NCBI GenBank assembly: GCA_036897485.1
Contig: JAYMTF010000858.1
Location: 1-29,084, forward strand
Length of the DNA stretch: 29,084 nucleotides
Source of the DNA: Pelargonium nanum
Lineage: Eukaryota; Streptophyta; Magnoliopsida; Geraniales; Geraniaceae
Direction of reading: 5' to 3'
Under the pieces are notes generated by a model. That model saw only the letters and a program-made list of their open reading frames with translations. It had not been told where the DNA came from and made no database searches. Every line of letters begins with the position of its first letter. The first letter of the stretch is position 1. Position numbers and translations under genes: made by a program. Below, piece by piece: positions 21,863-29,084 of the stretch.

Positions 21863-22832
21863 TGAAGCAATTTATCGAGCATGTAGAGTGCAATATTGCT
21901 TCGGCCGCCGGTGAAAGCACGAGAAGAGGCCAGAGCGATTTGGATTAGGAAAATGAGAGTTTCTGGATATACTCTTGAGGTCGGTTCTGTTTGAGTTCGC
22001 GGCTGGTTCTGCGAAACAAATCCGAAACCGTGGAAGATAAAATGAAATTGTTGCATTTTGGTCCTTCAATTATCTATTTTGTTTTAAATTAGTATCTAAC
22101 TTGATTTTTACTCTAACTTGATCTTCAAACTATCAATAATATTCAAATTGGTCAATTTCTTTCTAGACTTTTTTGTTAACATGACTACCATGTGTGTCGT
22201 ATATCATCCGAATTTATGAATAATTTGTGATAAAATTGTATAATTGAGGAACTTATTTGGACTATTGACGTGACGAACATTATAAATTTTTGTTTCGAAT
22301 TGGTTTTACCGGTAAATTTAGTTAATGTAAACGTTACATCAACAAACAAATCCATAAAATATTGAAACGTGCTCCATCATAGATTGGACCGTTTCGAAAC
22401 AAAACAACATTATTTGAGACCGAATTAAAATAATATGGACAATTTGATAATCAAATTGAAACAAAAATAAACTCAATGTCAATTCAGAACAAAATAAGCA
22501 ATTAAGGAACTGAAAATATAATATTTTGAAAGATGAAAAAGGAAAAGGGAAAATAAAACTGAAACGACACCGTTTGGTCATTAGCATGTGTAATACTCAA
22601 TACTTATTAGCCGGACTGTTTTGCTCTTCGTGTATCCGAACATAAAACATCAACCGAAACCAAAAATAACATCCAATCCGAATGGAATAGGAAATTCAAG
22701 TTCATGGACGCGAAGCCAACTGAGATCCCATATAAATAGATCGGACTTTGAGACAGTGAACAAGTGTGTGCAATTCAGCCATTACCAAGAAACTAAAAAG
22801 CTACTTTCTTTCACAACCTTGTTCGATCAATA
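21863..22832. promoter_or_regulatory. Divergent promoter region between MEE40-like and SAUR-like genes
   Basis: About 970 bases separate the two divergent start codons. The left 200 bases are moderately GC-rich and serve the PPR gene leader. The middle (about 22060-22560) is AT-rich and looks like an old repeat (TTTGGTCCTTCAATTATC at its left) but I could not define ends. The right part carries the SAUR-like TATA box. Confidence 0.5.
22731..22738 (+). promoter_or_regulatory. TATA box of the SAUR-like gene
   Basis: A perfect TATAAATA lies 95 bases upstream of ATG 22833. A GAGACA (inverse of the auxin response core TGTCTC) lies just after it at 22750-22755, near the expected transcription start. 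Confidence 0.65.
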
Positions 22833-23177
22833 ATGATGATGATGAAGACAATTCAGAGGAGGGTTCGAGCAATGCTGAAGAAGCTTACACGCAGGCCAGA
22901 ATCAGGCTATTTTACAGTGTGTGTAGGAGAAGAAGAGAAACAGACTCGATACAAGATCCCGCTCCAATGCTTAGATTCTCTACTGTTTCAAGCATTGCTC
23001 GCTCAGTTCAAGGACGATATTAGGGCCAATACTAGAGGTCCAATTTCGCTGCCTTGCTCCCCACAGATGTTCAAATGGGTGTTGGACATTGGTAGCTCCT
23101 GCAGTGTGGAACTCGAAGGTGATCAGAAGAATATGGATGACATAGAAAATTTACTCAACTACATAGCTAGCAATTAA
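22833..23177 (+). CDS. SAUR-like (small auxin up RNA) protein
   Basis: Intronless, 114 residues. After a basic N-terminus (KTIQRRVRAMLKKLTRRP) comes the SAUR core: GYFTVCVGEE, then RYKIPLQCLDSLLFQALL, and PISLPCSPQMFKWVLDI, which fit the auxin-inducible family pattern of G.F.V.VG, VP..YL..P.F..LL and L..PC....F..V. Known SAURs inhibit PP2C.D phosphatases to activate plasma membrane H+-ATPases and drive cell expansion. This copy is divergent: the usual EFGF segment is replaced by AQFKDDIRANTRG. Four Met codons open the frame; the first is used here, and later ones change only the tip. Intronless structure and length fit the family. A triple repeat follows the stop codon. Confidence 0.75.
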   Translation: MMMMKTIQRRVRAMLKKLTRRPESGYFTVCVGEEEKQTRYKIPLQCLDSLLFQALLAQFKDDIRANTRGPISLPCSPQMFKWVLDIGSSCSVELEGDQKNMDDIENLLNYIASN

Positions 23178-23191
23178 GTAGCTGATTTACA

Positions 23192-23325
23192 CTTCTATTT
23201 ATGTGTTCATTGTTTCAATTTGTGAAGATAATGGATATGAATATTTAGGCTTCTATTTGTGTGTCCATTGTTTCAACTTTCAAGTTATGAAATCCAGAAA
23301 TTTACCATTCTATTTATGTGTCCAA
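23192..23325 (+). repeat. Triple ~58-bp tandem repeat behind the SAUR-like gene
   Basis: The unit CTTCTATTTATGTGTTCATTG starts at 23192, recurs at 23250 (CTTCTATTTGTGTGTCCATTG) and again in part at 23307 (ATTCTATTTATGTGTCC). The first and third are both preceded by TTTAC. All probably lie in or next to the 3' UTR of the SAUR-like mRNA. Confidence 0.75.
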
Positions 23326-23417
23326 AAAAATTGACTTATATTTTTTTGAGAACAAATTTAAAGACAAAGTGAGATCATCGATCCCGAATAAGTTGTCATA
23401 ATTGATCCAATTCTTGA

Positions 23418-23612
23418 GAGTCTCCGCAAAGCCACCAGAAATTTCAAGATATGGGGTCAAAAAAATTATATTAGTGTAATTACACCTTAAAATGAGGGGT
23501 CAATTAGATATAATATCTATATTTTCTTAACAAAAGTAACTAAAAAAATTAATTTTTTCCCCAAAATGTGGGGTCAGCTGACGCCACAACCAACCATGTG
23601 AGTCCGCCACTG
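23418..23612. mobile_element. Short non-autonomous DNA transposon remnant (hAT-like ends)
   Basis: The right end reads GAGTCCGCCACTG (inverse CAGTGGCGGACTC), a common terminal sequence of small plant hAT-like elements; the left part GTCTCCGCAAAGCCACCAGAAATTT looks like its decayed partner. The inside is AT-rich with GGGGTCAA-type motifs repeated near both ends (GGGGTCAA at about 23454, GGGGTCAGCTGACGCC near 23571). About 195 bases, non-coding. Confidence 0.4.
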
Positions 23613-23613
23613 G

Positions 23614-23904
23614 GCATTGGCCATTAGAGAGCGTGGTCAGGCTGGTTTGGGGCCGGGGATGGCATGATGTGATCATTGAATCAGATGCAAAAGAGGTGGT
23701 TCAGACTTTGCAAATCCAAAGGAGGGTGATTCCGGTGCCTTCGATTTGATTATTATGGATATAGGCAATCTTAATGCCCAGTTTTATAAAATTGAATTTA
23801 GTTTTACTGTTCGGTTTGCGAACCGAGTTACTGATGCTTTGAGTAGATCATCATAGTTTTCTTTAGACATAAATGCTTGGTTAGATAGTGAGGGTGTAGA
23901 CTGA
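23614..23904 (+). pseudogene. Decayed RNase H-like domain fragment (retroelement-type)
   Basis: Joined plus frames read ALAIRE, then WGRGWHDVIIESDAKEVVQTL, then IMDIGNLNAQF and FTVRFANRVTDALSRSS, the order expected for the RNase H-like domain of plant non-LTR elements (RVT_3 type): the IESD block carries a catalytic Asp and ANRV..AL is the C-terminal signature. At least two frameshifts and a stop at 23854 break it; the frame after that stop continues SLDINAWLDSEGVD to TGA at 23902-23904. It adjoins the hAT-like element on its left. Confidence 0.6.
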
Positions 23905-24475
23905 GGGTCCATCTGAAATTGTGAGAATAATGGGTATGTGCATTATACATGATCATTAAATGTGAAAGTTTTCTCTCAAGTCTAAGAGTTTGCACTTTGC
24001 ACAAGCCTCACTGTCTTAAAATTTATAAAGCCAAAAAACTGCAAAAACACTGTTAGCTCTCTCACCATAATGCTATATCCCAGAAAGCAAGCCAACAATT
24101 CAAAATTCGTATAAAAGCATGCCCTTTTTTTTCACTTTCAAGTAAAAATAACACAAGGATCCAACCAATATGTAGAAGAAGAAAGTAGGCTAAATGGTCT
24201 TCTAAGCCCCACCCCAAAGTAGCTAACTAGCTAGTAGACATAAGAGCTACAACAAGCCATTCAAAACATAGGTTCTATAAATAACAAATCACATGATTAT
24301 ACCAGACAGGAGTACACCACAGATACTTTGCTCAAAGATGGAATAAAGACTGTATGGCAAGAGTTGGAAATCAACAACATGACTAGCCAAATTCGCCATC
24401 CCATAAACCTATAAACATTTCACTCAATTAAAGAAACTCGAATAACTCCTCATTGCGAGGTCTAAACTTCAGAAC
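23905..24475. other. 3' region of the ADF gene, no other gene found
   Basis: AT-rich; the right side should contain the 3' UTR of the minus-strand ADF gene. No coding frame, RNA gene or repeat could be supported. Confidence 0.5.
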
Positions 24476-26127
24476 TCAGTTGGCACGGCTCTTAATCACA
24501 TCAAGACCCATCTCGGTTGGATCACATGCCTGCAACTCGACCTGAATCCCGTCCAGCTCTCTCTTGAACCTGTCCTTGGAGCTTGCATAAATCATCTTGC
24601 TTCTGACTCTTGATGTGTCAGGGCACCTTCAAAAACAGAACACGAGGATCAAATACATTTACTGATTAATAGAGTAGGGCAGGCTCTACCAAAATGAATG
24701 GATATGTAGTATTACCAAGCAATGAAGAAAATCCTGCTTTTCTGGCAGTTCTCTGCCGTGACAAAATCAAAATCATAGACAGCATAGCGGCACTCATCAG
24801 CGGGAAGGCTAGCAGCAAAGTCATCGTAGCTTTCAGCTGGCTCGCCAAGTTTCTCGACAACAACTTGCTTTTGCTTTTCCTCAATCTTGTAAACAATGAA
24901 GCGATATGTTCTTTTTGCCTTAAGCTCCAAAAACTTAAGCTTGCAATCGTCGTGAACAGCCATACCCGATGCTGCGTTGGCCTGTCAATTAACACAAAAT
25001 AATCAAATTACTGACAACTTATAGTGTTGAGTAACTAGTAACTACTAACTACTATCAACCTTTGAAGACCAAAAGATTCAACAGAAAAGTAAAACAGATA
25101 TAGAGAATATCAATCCCAAATAAGTTCAAACAAATTATTTAACATTAACTCAATCAGGTCCAGTAGCTAGAAACAAGAGAATAGAATTGAGTAAAGAATT
25201 AAAGCCAAGCTCTACCAGCTTTCATCTACACAAATTAATATCCCATCTAAAGACTAAGCATATTGACTATCTTCATTCAATTATTAGCAACATTACCAAA
25301 CCATCTTTAATAAGCCAAATAGAATTACATAGACTTTATGATAATCTTCATGCAATTAGTATGAAAAGCAGACCAGCAATAATAAGCCAAATAGGAGGTC
25401 ATTGATTAATGATCTAAGAAATCCAATAACCATTTTTTGTTTTATTGTTTCTTCTAACATTTGCAAAGCCGCTAAACACGTTATAATTGAAAACAATCTA
25501 CACATGTAATATGTATCAGTTTTGTGTTTATACATTTATACTACCGCAGACAAGAACAGCTAAACTAATCAGATCCTATCAGCTTTAATAAAAACGTAAA
25601 AATTAGGTAGGGATGGCACCAAAAAAATGCTAGTTCCCAAATCGGCAAATCCAAATAGTATGTAACATCGCATTCGTGATTACAACATCAAATTAGAGTT
25701 TTTCAAGGTAAAAAAAAAACATAGACTAATTAAATCTATAGTGAACTATCAAATCAGGCAGCACCAAATCACCAATGAGTTAACCCAGAAATTACAAGGA
25801 CTTTAATCCGTTAAATCCAAAACTGAACAGATCTGTTACGCAACCAAACACAACAAAACAGCTGATCAGCTGTACATCAACACTAATTACAAAAAATTTA
25901 GCCACGATAACTAGATCAATCACGGATCAAGCACCAGCACACAAATCCCTAACTAATGATGCAATTAATTTATATAAACTCATGCAGCAACAAAAAATGA
26001 CCATTCAAAAGTGATCGAGGATTGAACGAAAACCCCTGCCATTTTCTCAGCAACCAAACAGAAAATGAAGATAGATCAGGTTCCAGGAGGAGATAAATTG
26101 GAACAAAATAGTCAAAGAACTCACCAT
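24476..26127 (-). CDS. ADF: Actin-depolymerizing factor (ADF/cofilin), 3 exons
   Basis: Exons in gene order: 26127-26125 (only the ATG), 24981-24716, 24626-24476; 139 residues. The single ADF-homology domain binds G- and F-actin, severs filaments and speeds subunit loss from pointed ends. Ser6 (MANAASGM) is the regulatory phosphorylation site; Arg98 and Lys100 ([13 protein letters not shown]) and the Lys135/Arg137 pair near the C-terminus match known actin-binding residues of plant ADFs. Length, the [12 protein letters not shown] block and the VIKSRAN end place it with the broadly expressed ADF1-4-type clade. The first coding exon holding only the start codon, followed by a long first intron (1143 bases), is the normal plant ADF layout; the first intron of a petunia ADF gene has been reported to enhance expression. 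Cys91 stands where many plant ADFs have Ser. Confidence 0.97.
25258..25396 (-). repeat. Diverged ~73-bp tandem duplication in ADF intron 1
   Basis: Plus-strand CTTCATTCAATTATTA at 25271 pairs with CTTCATGCAATTAGTA at 25346, and AATAAGCCAAATAG at 25309 recurs at 25381. The offsets are 75 and 72, so small indels have accumulated. It lies inside the long first intron. Confidence 0.6.
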
Positions 26128-26158
26128 TTTCGCACTTCCTTGGGAGAAAACAGTAAAC

Positions 26159-26256
26159 AGTGGAGATCGAAGAAGAAGAAGGAGAAGATATAGAGAAATG
26201 GACTCTCCGATTACGAAGCGCTCTGTGAAGACGCTCCCTCAAGCCTCTTTTTATTC
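26159..26256 (-). promoter_or_regulatory. ADF core promoter: weak TATA and CT-rich leader
   Basis: In gene direction GAATAAAAAG (26256-26247) is a weak TATA-like box, and a CT-rich patch (CTTCTTCTTCTTC type, 26165-26185) lies in the leader before ATG 26127. This is a common plant housekeeping promoter layout. Confidence 0.4.
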
Positions 26257-26710
26257 GGTGCGTCTCCGATTCGGGAAATTATATCGTGTGAGTGATGTAT
26301 GTAATATAAGCGTGTTCAATCCTAAGAAAGCCAATCGGAGAACGCCACGTAGGACAATGTTGTCAAAGAATATGTCGGCTGAGCTGCAACTAGTCGGCTT
26401 GACTCGAATCAGCTTGAAGTGGGGCGGTTTATAACGGCGACGTTTTCTACGTCTTGCTCGGTTGGCAAGATAATGTTAAGCACGTTTCTGTCAACATTTT
26501 TTTTTTATAAATAATTTTTCGTTAAACAAATTTGTTTTTGTTTTTTATTTTTTAATAATTTTACTTTTGTCAATTTCGAAGTCTAAATGTTTGGCTGCTT
26601 TTTATTGATTTTATCAATTACACATCTTTCAAAACAATTTGACACAAAATAAAGGAGCGATCAAATTTGGTTGTCATCTTAATCAATGACATAGTCAATA
26701 AAAAAAATAA
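26257..26710. other. ADF distal promoter and AT-rich intergenic, no gene found
   Basis: GC content is moderate to about 26470 and then falls sharply with long T and A runs. No frame resembles a protein. A CCACGTAGG motif is near 26346. Confidence 0.45.
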
Positions 26711-26977
26711 CTCCTTTATTCTCAAAAATAAGTTTTGATTCTCTTCAATTTTTATTACAAGATGAAGGTCAAATTTTATTTTTTGAAGAATGAATGTCAA
26801 TTTTTGTATAATATTAATTATGCATAAATTGTCAATAAATTATCATGGTAAGTTAGTTAATATTCTTTAATTTGTTATGACACATGAATATATTTGAGTA
26901 AATATATTCCATTAACTATTCTCTCATTAATTTTTCTCAAAATAAAATTAAGTACACTCGGTTTGGGACGAATGGAG
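26711..26977. mobile_element. Stowaway-like MITE, left end decayed
   Basis: The right end reads GGTTTGGGACGAATGGAG followed by TA, the inverse of CTCCATTCGTCCC and close to the Stowaway terminal repeat. The left end CTCCTTTATTCTCAAAAATAAG at 26711 is a weaker partner, also next to AT-rich sequence. About 267 bases, no coding content. Confidence 0.5.
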
Positions 26978-27024
26978 TAATAAAAAATCACTTATTTCAT
27001 CTCAAAATGAATAAAATAAATAAA

Positions 27025-27128
27025 TAAATAAAATAGTTAGCGCGATATATATATCTATGTTTATATCATCATATAAAATAAAACAATAAAATAGTTAGTG
27101 TGGTATATTTATACTTATATTATCATGT
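27025..27128 (+). repeat. ~58-bp tandem duplication with TAAA microsatellite
   Basis: AATAAAATAGTTAG is followed by a (TA)-rich run and TTATATCATCAT at 27027-27072, and again by similar sequence from 27085 (AATAAAATAGTTAG, TATATTATCATG). An AAAT microsatellite precedes the first copy. Confidence 0.5.
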
Positions 27129-27792
27129 TCATGTATAGTGCTAAGATATTTAGCCTTGGTTGTCGAAGTCATATTACACTAGTAAGGTAAATTTAATCTG
27201 AATAATAAAAAAGTTCGTTTTAAAATGAGAAAAATATTTAAACTTTTTTTACATTATAAACTAAAGATTCCACGACATAATAGTTTTTCTTATTTTATTT
27301 TATAGTTCACATGAAGTCATAATTAAAATATAAGAAAATTACGTGCCTCAAACGACTAGTACACAAAGATCATGCACATTTTGGTAATCAAACGAATAAT
27401 ATTAACGAGTTAAAGAAGGGAAGGGAGATGAAGAAATGAGAATGGGGTGGGTGGCTTGTGGCTTAGAAGAAGCCGAGGAACTAAGAAATGGTAGGAACTA
27501 ATATTTAATAAACTTGCGATTTAAAAGAGATGGAATGTCGCGGGCATAGAAAGGAGAGATGAGGTCCACACACAGTCACCACAACATGCAGATTCTTTGA
27601 TTTCAATTTTTGCCACCCACACCACTGCGTCAACACAACGCTACCCCCATCCCCATCGGGTGGCTCATACTGCCTCCCACATTCATTTTCTCATCAACCC
27701 TCACTTTACACCCTTTTCTTCTCTTCAACTTCCACTTGTCCATATTATTCTCTTTTCCTCAATTGCATCTCAAAAGTTTATCACATTTCATA
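27129..27792. other. Intergenic; purine-rich then CT-rich, no gene found
   Basis: AT-rich up to about 27400, then a purine-rich stretch (27410-27480) followed from 27600 by a C- and T-rich stretch that resembles a plant 5' leader. The plus frames there are short and lack any conserved pattern, and a MITE follows at once, so I do not call a gene. Confidence 0.45.
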
Positions 27793-27794
27793 TA

Positions 27795-28037
27795 CTCCCT
27801 CCGTCCGAAAATAAGTGTTCTGTTTGTTTAAATTTTTTGTCCCAAAATTAGTGTCATGTTTCTATTTTTAGGTTATTATATTATTATTTTTTTCGTATTA
27901 CCCTTATCACTTATGAACTGCACATGGGGTGTAGGTGGAAAAGTGAGGGTAATATTGGAAACACATTAAATTATGTGGCAATCCTTAATTTTTGCAAAAA
28001 ATGAAAACATGACACTCATTTTGTACACGAATTATTA
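27795..28037. mobile_element. Stowaway-like MITE with two nested terminal units
   Basis: The left end after TA reads CTCCCTCCGTCCGAAAATAAG, an almost perfect Stowaway-type terminal repeat. A second unit at about 27839 (GTCCCAAAATTAGTGTCATG) pairs with the inverse CATGACACTCATTTTG at about 28008-28023 to make a long hairpin. The outer right end (GTACACGAATTATTA) is decayed. About 243 bases, no coding content. Confidence 0.7.
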
Positions 28038-28347
28038 ACTATTTAGTTATTCAGTATTATAAGCTAGTTAGAATCGGTTGGAGCTATGATCGAATCACAT
28101 AAACAAGTTATTTTATCGAATTATTCTTATGAATCGTCGTAAAATTATAACTTTATAATCAGTTATGAATTTGTTCAATTTTTTTTTAGATAAACGATCG
28201 AATTTAGTATGATAGTATTTTATTCTTTGAGTTATAAGCAAACCCATACAAAATTCAAAACATCTACTTTAAATAATTGTTGTGTTTCTCTTATATTTTT
28301 GTCTTTAAACAAGTGGCAATATACAAATTTTCAAATACGGAATCATA

Positions 28348-28568
28348 CACTATCGTTTGAGGTCCCAAGATTTCCAAATATTATATTTGGATTTGATTTT
28401 CAACATTTCAAATTCCAAACTTGAAACACTATTTTCAACCATCTAAACAGAACTTTACTGTATATATGTATAAAATATAACACTTGTCATTTCAAGTTCC
28501 AAGATTTACAAATAATGTGTTGAATTTGAATTTGAACATTTCAATATCCAAACATGAAACACGAGTTG
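28348..28568 (+). repeat. Diverged tandem duplication, period ~133 bp
   Basis: Copy one (28348-28433) and copy two (28481-28568) share CCAAGATTT.CAAATA, TTGGATTTGA/TTGAATTTGA, AACATTTCAA, ATCCAAAC/TTCCAAAC and TGAAACAC, offset by 133. A spacer of about 47 bases lies between the homologous parts. Confidence 0.6.
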
Positions 28569-28756
28569 CATAAAAATATCCCTGCGAAAGGGGAGCCTAA
28601 ACCACCAACAATAAGGTGACAACATAATAAAATTATGGGATCAAGCGGGTCGTTCCGCTCCCAAATTATTTTAAATATATTGTTAATAATTCATGTAAGA
28701 TTGTCTTTCAATTGGATTTTGGTTATTCACCATGTATCAGGATTCCCACTAAATAT

Positions 28757-28830
28757 CAATGGCTGAATGGTTAAAGCACCCAACTTATAAATTGATAAAT
28801 TCATAGGTTCAATTTCTTATTAAATGCACG
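28757..28830 (+). pseudogene. trnI-CAU: Decayed plastid-derived trnI-CAU copy
   Basis: ATGGCTGAATGGTTAAAGC and ATAGGTTCAATT match the D-arm and T-arm regions of plastid tRNA-Ile(CAU), and the flank TGCACGCCAAT follows it as I remember from plastid genomes. Against that remembered sequence nearly all changes are C to T or G to A, and the anticodon is now TAT. With broken stems and an extra base in the anticodon arm it cannot be a working tRNA. It is nuclear plastid DNA (NUPT); a mitochondrial route is also possible. Confidence 0.7.
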
Positions 28831-28860
28831 CCAATCAGACCCTAAAACTAAAAATATTCG

Positions 28861-28935
28861 GGCGAACGACGAGAATTGAACGCGCACATGGTGGATTCAC
28901 AATCCACTGCCTTGATTCACTTGGCTACATCCTCC
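28861..28935 (-). pseudogene. trnH-GUG: Decayed plastid-derived trnH-GUG copy
   Basis: In gene direction the copy begins GAGGATGTAGCCAAGTGAATC, shown here only in part, has anticodon GTG in the arm TGGATTGTGAATCCA, and ends GTCGTTCGCC. This is plastid tRNA-His(GUG). About five changes against the usual plastid gene include a mismatch in the acceptor stem and one in the T stem, so it is not expected to function. The bases on its right look like a decayed start of the trnH-psbA spacer. Confidence 0.85.
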
Positions 28936-29040
28936 CCTCGGCTATTCGAAAAGAAGGAGAAGAATAGAATCTTTTTTCTTATCTTAAGGGAAAAAACGGA
29001 TGTATAATCATATTAAAATAAAGAATTATTTTACCACTAA

Positions 29041-29084
29041 GGGTGGCACAGTTGGTTATTCTAGCTGTGTGAGTGGGATGAGGT
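29041..29084 (+). repeat. SINE head, cut by the window end
   Basis: TGGCACAGTTGG at 29044-29055 is a Pol III A box, and the following CTAGCTGTGTGAGTGGGATG resembles the start of tRNA-derived plant SINEs. The B box would lie just outside the window, so the call stays partial. Confidence 0.45.

Noticed and set aside
22060..22560. Possible LTR or MITE in the divergent promoter
   Set aside because: Sequence has a repeat-like feel but I could not find paired ends or target-site duplications.
23178..23300. Classical DST mRNA-decay element behind the SAUR-like gene
   Set aside because: The spaced GGA / ATAGAT / GTA pattern is not present.
25187..25405. Plus ORF inside ADF intron 1
   Set aside because: Intronic, spans a tandem duplication, no conserved pattern.
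27597..27851. His/Pro/Ser-rich plus ORFs in the CT-rich stretch
   Set aside because: They run into the Stowaway-like MITE and lack any domain; composition looks like a leader or promoter.
28757..28935. Functional nuclear tRNA genes
   Set aside because: Both copies have broken stems and plastid-type sequence; the trnI anticodon is altered.
1..29084. CRISPR array, bacterial operon or viral genes
   Set aside because: No regular short repeats with spacers, and no prokaryotic or viral proteins; all genes are plant nuclear type with introns.

Overview
The window is nuclear DNA from a flowering plant. It is AT-rich between genes, has many short introns with GT..AG borders, plant-specific families (P-class PPR protein, SAUR, plant ADF), Stowaway-like MITEs and a decayed piece of plastid DNA. 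The genes look eudicot; an asterid or Lamiales source is only a guess.

Layout. 1-2900: AT-rich, with two decayed SINE-like pieces, a long C tract and TA repeats. 3165-6215 (+): eight-exon short-chain dehydrogenase of the TIC32-like group. 6769-7149 (-): single-exon, GC-rich small membrane protein of unknown role. 8122-11982 (-): ten-exon UNC93-like transporter. 13162-18176 (-): thirteen-exon eIF3a. 18945-19079 (+): RNase H-like remnant. 19511-21862 (-): intronless MEE40-like PPR protein, sharing a divergent promoter region with 22833-23177 (+), a SAUR-like gene. 23418-23904: a MITE-like element and a second RNase H-like remnant. 24476-26127 (-): three-exon actin-depolymerizing factor. 26128-29084: no gene found; it holds the ADF promoter, two Stowaway-like MITEs, tandem duplications, two decayed plastid tRNA copies (trnI-CAU and trnH-GUG) and the start of a SINE cut by the window edge.

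The genes are ordinary neighbours in a plant genome and do not form an operon or one pathway: translation initiation (eIF3a), organelle RNA metabolism (PPR), membrane transport (UNC93-like), chloroplast envelope or lipid-type dehydrogenase (TIC32-like), auxin-type growth response (SAUR) and actin turnover (ADF). Exon maps were built by hand from reading frame, splice borders and family conservation; each closes in frame.

I found no new multi-gene system. The best leads are an UNC93-like intron that is open in frame and carries a 30-bp duplication with a strong extra acceptor, the fused and deaminated plastid tRNA pair, the readable PPR code of the MEE40-like protein, nine consecutive phase-0 exons in eIF3a, and the triple repeat behind the SAUR gene.
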